A stretch of 64,000 bases of DNA from Desarmillaria ectypa (lineage: Eukaryota; Basidiomycota; Agaricomycetes; Agaricales; Physalacriaceae), in assembly GCA_030407005.1 (NCBI GenBank), contig JAUDYN010000014.1, forward strand, positions 124,001 to 188,000, given 5' to 3'. Numbering within the stretch: position 1 is the stretch's first letter; each line of letters begins with the position of its first letter. The translations under genes were made by a program, and so were the position numbers. The notes below the pieces were generated by a model that saw only the letters and a list, made by a program, of their open reading frames with translations, made no database searches and was not told the DNA's origin. Below are positions 11,351-23,723 of the stretch, in pieces.

Positions 11351-11937
11351 TGTTAGACCTATGTGTTGGGATTTTGCTAGAAAGTTCTAGAAGGAGCAAT
11401 CCAGCATCATGCCAAGAGTTGATGAGTAAGCAAGAGAGTCATAGAAAGTTGTAGTACATTCTAGATTCTAGTGCAAAGTAGTATAAATATGAGCTCTGTA
11501 GGAGCCATAGAATAACAATTTCTTTACATCTGACTTTACCAGCCTAGAGTCTACCCTGCACAACACCCAGGATTTCAACACTATGGTCCATGTGATCTGC
11601 AGACACATGCAATCCTTCAGGCTGTCTCACATTTGGATAATCACCTTGAGGTTATGGCTTTGGTCTTCAGATCTTTTGTGGAGAGTGTGTGGTATGAAGA
11701 TAAACTTTAGTTGAAAGATAGGGAATATACAGTGTAGGCTACATGATCTATATATCAAATGAGGATCTAAATATATATCAATAACCATGAGGTGTCCATG
11801 TGGGAAACAAAGAGAATGGCATGTTTGGTGCATGAGCATGGTGAGGCTACTGTGCAATGCTGAGTATCACAGGTATTGATGGATGTCAATGGATGATAAG
11901 ATTAGAGATAAGATTGGATATTGGAAAAATTATAACA
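11351..11937 (-). repeat. 3' LTR of element A, split by a copia-type solo LTR
   Basis: Without the 222-bp insertion it is 365 bp, the same length as the 5' LTR. Most differences between the two LTRs of A are transitions (for example ATCGCAGG versus ATCACAGG). A polypurine tract (AACAAGGGGGATAA on the minus strand) lies immediately internal to it, at about 11938-11951. Confidence 0.9.
11364..11580 (+). mobile_element. Copia-type solo LTR (217 bp)
   Basis: It starts TGTTGGGATT, ends TTTCAACA, contains a TATAAATA box, and is flanked by the 5-bp repeat CTATG (11359-11363 and 11581-11585). It is related to the solo LTR at 22713-22960. It sits inside the 3' LTR of element A and is therefore younger than A. 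Confidence 0.88.
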
Positions 11938-12004
11938 TTATCCCCTTGTTAAAGCAGTCATCCTGACTGCTAGGGTTCTTCTGGGGTGTTGTATTGCAAT
12001 TGTG

Positions 12005-15000
12005 CTTGTTTATTCCAATACTCATCTAGTAGCATTTTTCAATGATTTTCATCTGGGTTTTTTATCCATTTCTGGATATCATCCTTTTATTGTACAAGGT
12101 AAGTCACATCTCCCATATCTGAATATTCATGGTCAAGAATAGTGGTTACTGCTTTTTCTAGTGTTATGATTTTTGCGATGTCAACTCCTTGACTTTATCA
12201 TATGGTTTTTTCATATTTGGTGATAGCTTCCTGTGCATTTCCCATTTCTGTTTCTCAGACTCAGGAATTGTGTTCCCATGTCCAGCCCTTCCATTTCACA
12301 AGGTAGTCTGTTACTATCTTTGATTGTTGTCCCTTTTTCGCTCATACCTGATGGGTTCTCAAGTCCAGTACCTCTTCAATTTCATACTCTTCTTGCCCAT
12401 CCATGAGGTCTGGAGGCAGTGGTGGGGGCAATTGCTGATTGGGAAAAGTGGGTGCAATGTATGGTGTCAATAGGCTTTCATTAAATTGCAGGTGGATTTT
12501 CCAATGTAGTGGTAACTTGAGTTTATATGCTGCCACACTAGTTTTCTCTAGCATTTTGAACAGTCTGGTCTGTTTATTATCAAGTTTTTTCTTTGGCCCT
12601 GGAAGATGAAGGTTGGTGATATCCAACTAGACCTTCTCTCTAATTTAATATTCCTGTGCTGTCTATTTTCTCTTGTCATATTATATCTTTATTTGGATTG
12701 CTGCTTTGTTTAATGCATCATGTACTTCCTTGTGAACCTGTGCCATTCTTTTGATAAACTCCATAGCAGTTGGATTGGCAAATGGAGTTTCTAGAATGGA
12801 GTTGGGCATCAAGCAGGGATGTCTTTCATATAGAGTCATGAATGGGCTTTTGCCAGTGGCAGAGTGTACTCAATTATTATAGGAAAACTTGGCAAGAGGT
12901 AGCCATTTGCTTCAGTCATCTTGTCAATGGTTTATGAAAATCTGAAGGTATTTTTCTATTTCTTGGTTTACCCTTTCTGTTTGTCCATTAGTCTGTGGAT
13001 GATATGTGGTGGATGCATTTTGCATAATGTTTAGCAGGTGATATAGGTCCTTCATGAATTGGGAGACAAATTGAGGTCCTCAGTCTGAGATTATTATCTG
13101 GGGCATCCCATGTTTGACATAAATATGGTCACAAAGGATTTGTGCCTATCCTTCCACTGAGAGTTCCTTGTGACAGGCTACTAGTATCATCATTTTGAAG
13201 AATCAGTCAATGATCACCAATAGTGCATCATAGCTATTGGATTCTGAGAGTCTAGTAATCATGTCGATGGAGAGGTGCATCCAAGGGATGGTGGGGATAG
13301 CATTTGGGTGTAGAGGTGTGGCCTTTGCTTATGTACTACTTTTGGTATGTTGACATGTTTCACATTCTTAAACATATCATTCTACATTCTTTTTCAGCTT
13401 GGGCCACTAGTATTCTTATAGAATAAGTTCAGTGGTTTTCACAATTCTGGGGTGTCCCATTGTGATATGGTTGTGGTGTTGAGTGATGATCTTGCCTTGA
13501 AGGACTTTGTTCCAAGGAATGTAAATACGTCTATCATAGTACAATATTCCTTGGTCTCAAGTGATTCCTCTTTCATGATCGAGGGAATTGGTGATGCTGT
13601 AATCCTATTGGTTGTTTTGTTGGGTTGCATCTTGGATTTTTATATGTTCCTCAGTAGTGGTGGGTAGCAGCAGGGCATGGAAGTGTTCTGGGAGGAGAAC
13701 TACTATGTTATGATTGTCCCCCTTTCCCTGATCATGGTCATCTTATCTACTGAGTAGGTTGGCCTTCCTATTGGCAGTTCCTGACATGAAGTGGTATTCA
13801 GTGAGTTTGGTCACCCACTGAGCTTGTCATCAATTTAACTTCTGTGGCTTTCTGAAATACTGGAGGTTTTGGTGATCTATCCAGATTTCAATTTCCTCTT
13901 TAGCACCCACTAGATAGTGCCACCATTCTTCCAGTGCAAGCATGATTGCCAACAACTCTTTATCATATATCCTGTTATGATTTTTCCGTTATCTTATCTT
14001 ATCCGAGTCATATCCATGACTCATCCATCTAATCTAGCCTATAAACCGACTCATATCCAGCTATTCGCCGGCTACAACCCTCGTTCTCACCGTCTGTCAC
14101 CCCAGACACTTTCTATTGGTTCTATGATCCTCCCGGATCGTCCAACTTCGACACCGTTTGTGCATGGACTATAGCGTTTCATCTAAATATAATGCTGTAG
14201 AAATACTATATAAACAGAGTACATTAGACCATTGTACTCTATCTCTTGTTTAAATTACAATCATATACCTCTTGTCTACACAAAGACCCAAGGCTCCTTA
14301 GCTTCTATCTCTCATTTGGGTGATCGTTCAAACGCATAACGGCCCAGAGAGATCTGCTGACTGCCCAAAGTCACGTGTCCAAGTTGGCACCTAACATATC
14401 CTGTAGTTGTGCTCAGTGATGGTTAAGGCCTTGGACATAAATGCCATGGGTTTTCATTTGCTATTTTGACTCTGGCTGAGTACTGCACCTATTGCTCCTT
14501 CACTAGCATCAGCCTTGACTCAAAACTTCCCATCATCAGATGGCATGGTTAGAACTACATTTGTGATCATCTGGGTTTTGAGTTGAATAAAGGCCTGTTC
14601 TTGAGCTTTCCCCTATTTCCATTTGGCATTCCTGGTTAATTGAGTTAGCAGTCTAACAATTCAGAAATAATCTCATATGAATTTTTGGTAGAAGTTGGTG
14701 AATCCCAAAAAGGATTGTAGTTCCTTTTTCTTAGTGGAGACTGGCCATTCAGCTATTCCTGCCACTTTGATGGGATCCATTCATATGGCATTTTCACTGA
14801 TGATGACACCTAAGTACTCTATTTCCAGGACTTCAAACTTGCACTTTTCTGCTTTTAGGAAAAGTTTGTTTTCTCACAACCATTAAAGTATCTATCATAC
14901 AATTTGGCAGTGTTCTTCTAAACTCTTCATAAAGATAAGGATGTTGTCTACATAAATCATGACTTTTCCTCCTGTGATGAGATCTCAGAAAATATCATTC

Positions 15001-17020
15001 ATCATTCACTGGAATGTAGTGGGTAAATTGGTTATACTGAAGAATATGACTGTGGGTTCAAACAGCCCTCGATTCATGCAGAAGGCAGCTTTTTCTTTGT
15101 CCCCTTCTTGTATTCAGACATTGTTATACCCCCACTGGACATCTAACTTGGAGAAGTATTTGGCTTCTCATAGTTTGTTGATGAGTTTGGAAATTAAGGG
15201 GAGGGGATACCAATTCTTGATCATTATCTCATTCAGTTTTCAATAATCCTGAATGGGACAAAGTGATCTGTCCTTCTTTTTTACAAAGAAGAAAGGTGAT
15301 GTGAAGGAGATTTTGAGGGGCAAATATGCCCAGAACTCAAGTTCTCATCAAGGAATTTGTTGAGCTGTTCCTGTTAAGTTCAATTTAAGGGATAGACTTT
15401 ACAGTCTAGAGTGGATTTCACATTGGGTATTAATTTAATAGTATGATCCCAGGGTTTTCACTTGGGAAGTTTGTCGAGACTCTCCTTCAAGAATAGGTCT
15501 TGGAAGCTTTGATACTGAGAGGGTACTAATTCTTCAAAAGTCCTTTTTGGTTTTTCTGCATGGGCAGCCATGGCCAAATTGTTGGCATGGTGCACTGCTC
15601 AAATCATGAGCTCTTCTTGCATATTGACAGTGAGGGTTGTTTTGCCATCCTCCAATTCTTCATCCCATCTGTCTTTGTCATCTGCTTCTGGAAGAGAGAG
15701 GGGGTTCTTGATACATTGGTAGCATCCAAAGATTATATTCCTGGTTTTCCAGTTGATGACTGGGTTATGGCATTTTAACCAGTCATGGCCCAAGTAGATC
15801 ATCTTGGAGCCTAGATCTGTGACCATAAGGTCAATTTATTCAGTGTGTCCTCCAATTGTCATCTGGAGTTCTATGAATTCTATAATATCATCCACTTTGT
15901 TGCAGGTCCCATTGGCATTGTATACTGGGATGGGGGCAGTGGCTTTTCAGGTATCCAGGTTATGCTGAAGAATGTAGGATTGGTTAATGGAGCTGCTGGT
16001 GCAGCCACTATCAAGTAGTGCTTTGGTGACCAGAGTTTTTCTTTCCATATATGGATCAAGTTGTACATTGATCATAAAGTCCCTTTCAGAACTTTTTGTT
16101 CTTCAGATATATTGGATGGGCTCCCAAAGTTCATAGAAATGTTCTTGTGCATCATTTCCTTTGTTCTATAACCTTTTAATGATGACTTCTGTGACTTCTG
16201 TGACTTGCTTGGGATGTACCCATATGGAGAGAGCAGCTTTGGCAGTGGCCATGGTCTTGGCAGTCTTGATGGCTCATAGAGTCCAATCTACCTCAAATGG
16301 CTTATACTAAGTGTGATCTGGTACCCCCTTGTTAAAGTGGGTCTCAGGTTTTAGTATTGGGGTTTTCTTCTTCAAATATCCTTTCTTCCAATGAAGAAAG
16401 GCCATGTCATCTTCTTCATTGGAGACTTTGACCATGGTGACTCTGTGCTCCCTGTTTACCACCTGGGCCCTAGCAGATCTTTTCTTTTCTTCAGCTTTCT
16501 TGTCATCCAATAGGATGTCAATGCCCTTCAATGGAGTTTGAGGAGCTGGTCTGCACTTTCTATAGGCACTGGTCCTTATGGTGAAGGGTCACTCAGGGCC
16601 AGCAGGGTTGACCCAGGTTATCAGTGCCAACAGTTTGGTCTTTTCTGATTTCTTCAAGTCATGTGGTCTAGTCTGGGACTCAGAGTCAGTGACTCAAGAA
16701 GTGGTCACTTTTGCAGTATTGTCAGAGGGTCCCTGCATTGTTTGGCCTTGGTAGGTGCTTGAAATATCCTCCACAAGTCTGGCAAAGCAGGACTTGACCC
16801 CTTCAGGGGTGCTGAGACTTTTGACTTCAGAGACCTGAGAGTGTCCCATCTACTTGTCTCTGTCCCAAACATTGTTTGTATTGCAGTGCCAGCACCATCT
16901 GGCATATCCCATGCTTTGTTGGAGGGGCAGGATTGGGTGTAGATTATAGTGTCATCACATTTAGTTAGTGTGTGGTATTGGTTTTTTGATTCTGTTGGTG
17001 GGTTCATGGATTTTTAAAAT
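12005..17020 (-). pseudogene. Decayed pol of element A (protease, RT, RNase H, integrase, chromodomains)
   Basis: On the minus strand the order is as follows. An aspartic protease region has a LLDSGC-like motif near 15990-16030, then YLGHDWLKCHNP. The RT has its active-site box at 14943-14954 reading YVDN instead of YVDD. RNase H and integrase follow, then an integrase tail with WKIHLQFNESLLTPY, then EEYEIEEVLDLRTHQV leading into a chromodomain (YLVKWKGWTWEHNS). A second chromodomain-like module follows (ILDHEYSDMGDVTYLV, then LLDEYW). The frame is broken many times and is interrupted by the solo LTR at 13973-14396. It cannot be functional. Confidence 0.85.
13973..14396 (+). mobile_element. 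Solo LTR of the element-B gypsy family, inserted in element A
   Basis: The 424 bp are nearly identical to the LTRs of element B. They begin TGTTATGA, end CCTAACA, and are flanked by TATCC (13968-13972 and 14397-14401). This copy keeps many CpG sites (for example GATCGTTC, CCGGATCG) that are TG or CA in B, so it looks like the least decayed copy of the family here. Confidence 0.93.
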
Positions 17021-17039
17021 AAAGTCAGGTTTAGAAGTG

Positions 17040-20000
17040 TAGATAGTTATAATTGGTTCTGAAAATATAATATGAGTCCATCCAGTGGGAATCAGGAACA
17101 CACCAATGGGAGTCTTGGTTGCATAAGGGGAATCAAGCTCTTGATGATCTACTCTTTTACTTCCTCAATCTTGATGTCACTCTTTTCTTCCTTTTTGATA
17201 ACCACCATCAACTGGACATCCCTATATTCCTTTTTCTTTGGGCAGTCCTTAGCCATGTGCCTCTTCTCATTGCATCTAAAACATCATTCTTCCATCTTTC
17301 ATTGATCAACCTCCATTGGCTGTCCTGATCTGCTGTATGTGGTCTATTGTCTAGTCACTGTATCCTGGTTGGCACCCATATTGGTGGTTGGCTTGCTGGT
17401 AGTCATACTTGATGCTCCAGTAGTTTGTTTGCTGCTGGGGTGGGATAGAGGTTGCTGACCATCTTTCTTTTGGCTATCACAAGGTAGCCCAGTAGTTTGG
17501 TCAAACACCTGTTTCCACTGTTGTTCTTCATACATGCAGAGAATGCATTCCTTTCATTCTGGATATGTTTGGAAAATATTGATGCCCATGTTTGATATGA
17601 AGGTAATATATGAGCTGAGAACTACCAGTTATACTGCTTTCACCATTGCTCCTCATTTATTCTCATCTGTTCATTGTCTAGCTAATTTGGCTTCCTCTTT
17701 CAGCTTTTGAAAGCATGTGCTGGCCAGTTGGATTCCCATCTGGAGGTCAAACATCCACTTCTCATGTATTTCCTTGATCACAGGATCTCAGAACTGTTGC
17801 ATGACCAGTTCAATAAACTCTTTCCAGCTTGGATATCAGAAGTGCATAGCAGTTCTGGTAAAGTCATCAATTATCCAGTACTCAGATTGTTTATAGACCC
17901 ACCAGTTCTTGGCCACCCCTTCAAAGTGGGAAGTCATGAAAAGGACAAGATGTGATGGCAACTGGAAGTAGTGTTGGAATACCTCAAAATAGGTGATGCA
18001 ATCACCTATAAACTATTTGATATTGTCATGGTCCTCTTTGAATGGCTTCAGAGATTGGACAAGGATAGGCTTGATATCTAAGTAGGGGGCTTTGCTGGGT
18101 GTGACTCCTATGGGATTAGGGTATGGGTCTGGCAGTGCCCATCCTGGAGGTGGGTGTAGAATGAAATATCAATCCAGCCTGGGAATTGGTTTTTTTGGAA
18201 GTTCCCAAGATCATCCTTGTTCTGGCTGTTTTCTCTTGTATGAGAATTGCCAGAATTCAGCATGGGCATTTCATTGGGTTTTTACTTCTCTGAGTTCCCA
18301 TCAAAGTTCTTCTATCCTTTGTTCTTTTTTTGCCAGCTGTTCCTTCACTACTTGTATTTGTTCTTCCATGGTTGGTTGTGGTGGTTCTGTTGGGGCTGTA
18401 CTAGTCCTGGGGTCTTCACCAGTTCCCACAAATAGAAGGCTCCTTCCTTGAAAGAAAGGGAATCCTGACTGTCAGACTCAGCCTGTCAGCAGTGAGTCAG
18501 GAAGAGGTCATAGGTTGTTTATCAGGGTGTCTGGAGGATATTTGTGTCACTGATGAGAAATGTTGATATATATTAAAATGGTTCCATTTCAGCATATAGT
18601 CCTATATTGTATGTAAAATTGTCAAAACCTGGCCTCCCTCCCATCCAGGTCAGGTCAGTCTCCCTCCCTCTGGGCCAGAATCTAAAGGGCATTCTCCAAC
18701 TCCCTCTGCTCATCAATGGTCCTTGCTCATAGTTCTGATACTCTATCCCCTGCTGATAGGGGATATAGCTCATGGTTTCTGTTGGCATATATTTTGGCAT
18801 GTATAATAGTGCCAGCTCTGGGGCCTTAAATTGGATCTCTGCAGTTGAGAGTGAGGTACTCATCCATGTCTGGATGGATTCCTGGCCATTGGATTCTAGC
18901 CTCAATGTCATTTCTTTGAAGCTCCCAGGCTTCACTTTGGAAGAGGCCAAGAAGGGCTCAGTCAGTATTTGTGAGCTCCAGCCACTCAAAGTCAGAGCCC
19001 TCAGCATTGAGGAGGTCATCTGCATTTCAGAGAATAGTCAGGGGTGGGAAGTTGCTGGGAAGCTCAATGAGAGGGAGAATGTGGAGTTGCTATCCTCTCT
19101 GGTATCTGGCCAAGGGATTTATTCCTGGGTGGTTGCCCAGAGGCTGTATGAGTGGTTGGGATGGGATATACCCATTCTGGGGTTGTCCAAGTATCATACC
19201 CTTGTATGAGCTGGATGGCCAGGCATGTAGGGGAAAGGTGAGTGACTGGGGGTTCTGAACCTAACCTATAGATTCCACATGTGTTCCTCCTCAGTGGAGA
19301 ATCATTCCAGCCCATCATGCTGGGTGGTCTGGTTAGTCTGATGATATGCCATCTACATGTTCACACCTAGATTTTGTGATTTTGTAACAATACTATTGCA
19401 CATCTATCCTATACTAGTGATACATAGAGGACTATAGCTGAGGCTTTGAGCTGATAGTTAAAAGCAGTAAGCAACTAGTAGAGCCAGGACTTAGATGCAA
19501 CACCATTAGTGGGTTAAATCTACCAGCTGGCCAGACTAGTAACTCGAATGCTAGCAGGACTAAGTGAAATACAGCCACTAGTAAATAAAGGATGCTACCA
19601 GCACACCAAAACCAGAAGCAGAGTACACAGATCTTATGAAGTTCTGTCACTAGCAGCCCAGACTGGGCATAAACACCTAAGTCAGGATAACTAGTCACAT
19701 GGCAATCTTGAAACAGGACTTAGAAATAAATTAGGAATGGATTAACCTTGAGCCCAGATCTGACTTTTGCAATATAGATCTCTTATGATTGATACTAATG
19801 GAGCTGGACTGCACCTTCAATCATGATCAGATAGCTGTTACAGGCACCAATATCTGGATATCCATATAACTGCATTACTAGGGCATGTAGTTGAGCCAAG
19901 GGTGCAGAAAGACCAACTGTGGAGTCTCTAGACTGGTCATTTGAAAAGAAAACAGACTAGACTGACTATTGTATGATTATTCACCATTATTCATGACTAG

Positions 20001-20995
20001 CCAAGAAATCCTTACCAATATACCCTATACCCAGATGATATTTATAGTTTTGCCTCAGTAGTATATAAGTAGTGGGATGGGCACTCGTGCAAAGCAGGCA
20101 AGCCATCCCTGCAGTTAAGCCCTCACTGGTAGTAACTGGTGTCCCCAATTAAAGGCTTTTGTGCTTAACCTCGACAAAGTGATTAATAATTGCTAAGTCA
20201 CCCATAGTATTGCATTGAATTGAAGTCCATTAGAGTCACTGTTGTGTCCTGCAAAGGTCCGGAGTGTTTTGAAGTTAGTTCAAGCAAAGTTCTCAGAGTT
20301 ATAGTATTATTCTTAGGCCAAGAGTGCCACTAGTCAGCCAAGAGTGTGACTGGTCAAGTGTTTATCACTTGTAGGAAGCAGTATAGGGCCAAGAGTGCCA
20401 CTAGTTTGAAGCAGTTTCAGTCAGAGCAAGTGCAGTAGCTCAAACCAAGTCACTCTTTATTCAATTGTGTCTTACCAACCACACTAGTGTGAGTAGTACT
20501 TTGTATAACTCACTAGTAACAAATAAAACATCTTTAAGACAACTGTACTTGATTATTGAAGTCTGCAGAGTGCTTCTATCATACTCAAAACCACCTGAAT
20601 TCAATATTGGTGATTAAGTGTAGAGTAGTAAGAGGTTTAGTGTGATTGGTGTTCATTGCCATTCCCTAATTCTTTTGTCACTCACCATTACCAAGCACAT
20701 CACCGACATGTTGGGAACTCATCTGACAACTGGGGGATGAAGGTGATTCAGTGCCTGGGGAAGTCCTCTTCCTGAGAGGATGCCAAACTTGCAGGATTGA
20801 CTCTTGCAGAGGCTGGTCTTCAGAGAAGGACATAATGAAGGGGAAATAGAGAGAGTCTTTGTGGTTGTAGGATTCTTCATCATCACAGATAGTTCTGAAT
20901 TCATTCTCCCCATATTAGGAAGATAAGGGCAGTAAAAAACATGAGTAGGATAGCACCACCAATGGCAGTGCTGATGGTGATGGTTCAGGGTTCTC
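17040..20995 (-). pseudogene. Decayed leader frame and Gag of element A
   Basis: Reading from 20995 downwards, the first recognisable part is a membrane-spanning segment at 20911-20985 (TAIGGAILLMFFTALIFLIW) ending in TGA. The frame is then interrupted by the 1.36-kb insert at 19342-20702. After it come the Trp/Tyr/Gly-rich region (18573-19025, with PYQQGIEYQNYEQG), the capsid-like part (MFDLQMGIQ, EEAKLA, FISNMGIN) and a CCHC zinc knuckle (CFRCNEKRHMAKDC, about 17240-17285). Gag ends with GTAAAAGAGTAG, as in elements B and C. Many stops interrupt it. Confidence 0.8.
19342..20702 (-). mobile_element. 1.36-kb TGAT...ATCA insertion element (copy 1)
   Basis: The same sequence recurs at 51328-52786 inside element B, at a different position in its host. 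On its own strand it begins TGATGTGC and ends GCATATCA. It is flanked by a 4-bp repeat, CTGA/CCGA (19338-19341 and 20703-20706), whose single difference is a CpG transition. It contains a TATA-like box and a run of CTCTTGGC words but no credible protein; one 88-codon frame is shared by both copies. It may be a long solo LTR or a non-autonomous element. Confidence 0.8.
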
Positions 20996-21054
20996 TGGTT
21001 TTGAGTTTCATGTGGTTCATGTCTTTACAGCTAGCAGTGAAGAGACCATGGTAA

Positions 21055-21067
21055 ATCTTTCAACTAA
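21055..21067 (-). promoter_or_regulatory. Self-complementary primer-binding site of element A
   Basis: On the minus strand, one base after the 5' LTR, the sequence reads TTAGTTGAAAGAT. This is the exact complement of ATCTTTCAACTAA in the LTR itself (21203-21215), which lies downstream of the TATA box. It does not resemble the 3' end of a tRNA. The arrangement fits self-priming by the 5' end of the element's own RNA. Confidence 0.8.
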
Positions 21068-21068
21068 T

Positions 21069-21433
21069 TGTTAGACTCACAGTCTACATGATCTGCAGAC
21101 ATGTGCAATCCTTCAGGCTGTCTCACATTTGGACAATCACCTTGAGGTTATGGCTTTGGTCTTCAGATCTTTTGTGGAGAGTGTGTGGTATGAAGATAAA
21201 CTTTAGTTGAAAGATAGGGAATATACAGTGTAGGCTACATAATCTATATATCAAATGAGGATCTAAATATATATCAATAACCATGAGGTGTCCATATGGG
21301 AAACAAAGAGAATGGCATGTTTGGTGCATGAGCATGGTGAGGCTACTGTGCAATGCTGAGTATCGCAGGTATTGATAGATGTCAATGGATGATAAGATTG
21401 GAGATAAGATTGGATATTGGAAAAATCATAACA
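21069..21433 (-). repeat. 5' LTR of element A
   Basis: It starts TGTTATGATTTTTCC on the minus strand and ends TCTAACA. A TATATA box lies about 35 nt upstream of ATCTTTCAACTAA, the presumed RNA start and primer. Confidence 0.92.
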
Positions 21434-22707
21434 CCTTCAGTATCGAGAGTAGTGGTCACCATATGGGTTAGTAAGTCATGATGGTGACAGTGTAAGCACT
21501 AGATCCAATACAGCATGCTCAACTGCTTTCACCTTAACCTTAGAAATGGTTATGTAAGTGAACTGTTTGCCAGTCTAAGTCTCTATCACTACCATCATGA
21601 TGCTACATTAACTTGAACTTGAACTTGAATACTTGGTGGTTAATCATCACTAAACAACATTCTAATTTCATTCTATCACTCTTTCCCTGTATTTAGCTCA
21701 GCATCCAGAATGAGACAATGTCTCACCCTTTTCCACCCTTCACTCCACCTCAGAGAGTTTTATCAGAGGCATCACACTCATTATCTCTTGTTTGGACCAT
21801 TCAAATTATCCAAACATCACCATCTGACAATTTGCTCAACTTTACCCTGAAATCATCACTTACTCCCACCAGTCTTCCCCACAGCACTACATTCCTCCCT
21901 TTGACATCCTCCCTCTCATTCCAGGGGATAACAGAAACTCCATTGATTTTATTTTCCTTGCCCTTACCAACATACTCTCCTCTACCCCCACATATTTACA
22001 TGGCCTGTCACAGCCATGAAAATGGAAACCATTACCTCTGTGGGCTTTCCCTCTTCCCAACTTTCTGACAGATATTATTTATATTTCTTAATTTAACCAT
22101 TTGTGCTACCTTACTCTTTACTTCACCTCACCTTACTCTCAATGAATCGACAAGGTCGACAATTGTTTACTGTTATTTACCTGAGCTTGTATTAGCAGAG
22201 TCGACCAATAACATCTGTTTCTCTGAGTCTGCAGCAACTCCTTTCTAACTATCCTCAATTCCCTAATGGCGACTCGATTCATATGCTTCCACATTGTGAC
22301 AGATGGCCACAGATAACGGTGCCACATCTGAGCCATAGTCTGCTCAAAAGCCTAACAGCGATGCGCGGGAAAATGTTCTTCCTTGGCTTCGCGATGTTCA
22401 GTAGTGATAAAATTTCTATCATACAATTTTCCAGTTGCATTTCTCATGGACATTTTCAACCTAACTGCCGATCCAAGTCCTTCCTAGTGAGGTCGCTGGT
22501 GCTACATGGAGGTCGAGAGCTAGCAGGATGACATCAATACTTGTCAACAATACGTCTGATTTAGGCAACCCCATTCCCATTTGTGGATAAAGATTCGGCT
22601 TTTCCATTGACCAGCGTCGTCTTGCGGCAATGAGCGTTCTTCCCTGCGATGGATGTAATTTTTCCGGGACAGCCGCCGTTTTCTGTCCTTGGTAATATTT
22701 ATATATA
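21434..22707. other. CpG-poor flank then unique sequence, no gene recognised
   Basis: The first ~700 bases are CpG-poor like the elements and are probably old repeat. From about 22140 the composition returns to that of the gene island. No open frame with recognisable domains was found. Confidence 0.35.
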
Positions 22708-22712
22708 CTACG

Positions 22713-22960
22713 TGTTGGGATTTGAGAGTTGAGCCGAGATGATGGCAATCCGGCATCATGCCGAACTTGCTGATTAAGAGAGAAATATTAGGAAAGTTGT
22801 AGAACATTCTAGTAAATTAGCATTTAGTATATAAGTAGGTACAGTAGTGTACATCTGCATGCGTTTGCAGAGCTCAGCCAAGCGCAATACTATTGGCCTG
22901 ACACCGCGCATGTACTAACTGGGAACGAACTGATCTATTCATCCCCCGTTTTTCACAACA
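22713..22960 (+). mobile_element. Copia-type solo LTR (248 bp)
   Basis: It starts TGTTGGGATT, ends TTTCACAACA, and has a TATATAAG box. The flanking 5-bp repeat is CTACG (22708-22712 and 22961-22965). It resembles the copy at 11364-11580 (shared TGTTGGGATT, CATCATGCC, GAAAGTTGTAG). Confidence 0.87.
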
Positions 22961-23723
22961 CTACGATTAAGCATCGCCACTCACCACACGGATTACAGGG
23001 AGTCTATCTTTTCTTCTGATTCCTTTCTCTACTTAATGCTCATCGATGATCTCAATAGTGGAGTTGCACATTAGCTGTCACACCTGTTAATTTCGTGATT
23101 TACCCTCCTAACTACTACTACGACACTCACCATTGTTCAGTCGCCTCCGGTCCACACCTGCATCATCTCTTCAAACCAAAAAAGAAGGTTACAAGGTTCG
23201 ATAATGCTACCAATCACCACATTCTTAAGCGCTCTCTATTCTTTCCAACAATATCGAACAAAGGTGCCGCGCTGGGTCCGACGAGACATCACAAATATAC
23301 AGCCTGGAATTACTGTATAGGGATGAGAGGGACGCTTTAGTCGCGCCAGATCGTGACATCTTTTCTCCAGCTTTTTTCCATTTCTTCCTGAAATCTAGAT
23401 GCTGCGGCGGAAGTGATCGACGCACCGACAGATCCTGGATTTTTGTTGTTCTTAGGGGAGAAGCGACCTATCTATGAAGATCCTTGGCGTTCTGTATATC
23501 CTTTCTTTCTAGGAATAACTCATACTTACAGTAGCCTCGCCCAAAGATACTATTACCAGGGCCGCTGAACAAGAAACGGGCCGGACATACCATTCAACCG
23601 CGTGATATTCAATCCCTTATCATCACCATGCCAGGTCCCTAACTTAAGTGCCTATGATACACGCAGTACACTTAGGGTCCCTGTATCCTCCACTCTATCT
23701 CTCATTATACCCCCATCATCATC

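Larger units (their letters stand above)
11351..21433 (-). mobile_element. Ty3/gypsy chromovirus A, full length but inactive, with nested insertions
   Basis: The two 365-bp LTRs (21069-21433 at the 5' end; 11351-11937 at the 3' end, interrupted) start TGTTAT and end CTAACA. They are flanked by the 5-bp target duplication CCTTC (11346-11350 and 21434-21438). Read on the minus strand, the order is LTR, primer site, membrane-segment leader frame, Gag with a zinc knuckle, protease, RT/RNase H, integrase, chromodomain, LTR. Three insertions interrupt it: a copia-type solo LTR in the 3' LTR, a gypsy solo LTR in the RT region, and a 1.36-kb element in the leader frame. The coding frames are full of TGA and TAG stops and the sequence is almost without CpG. 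Confidence 0.93.
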
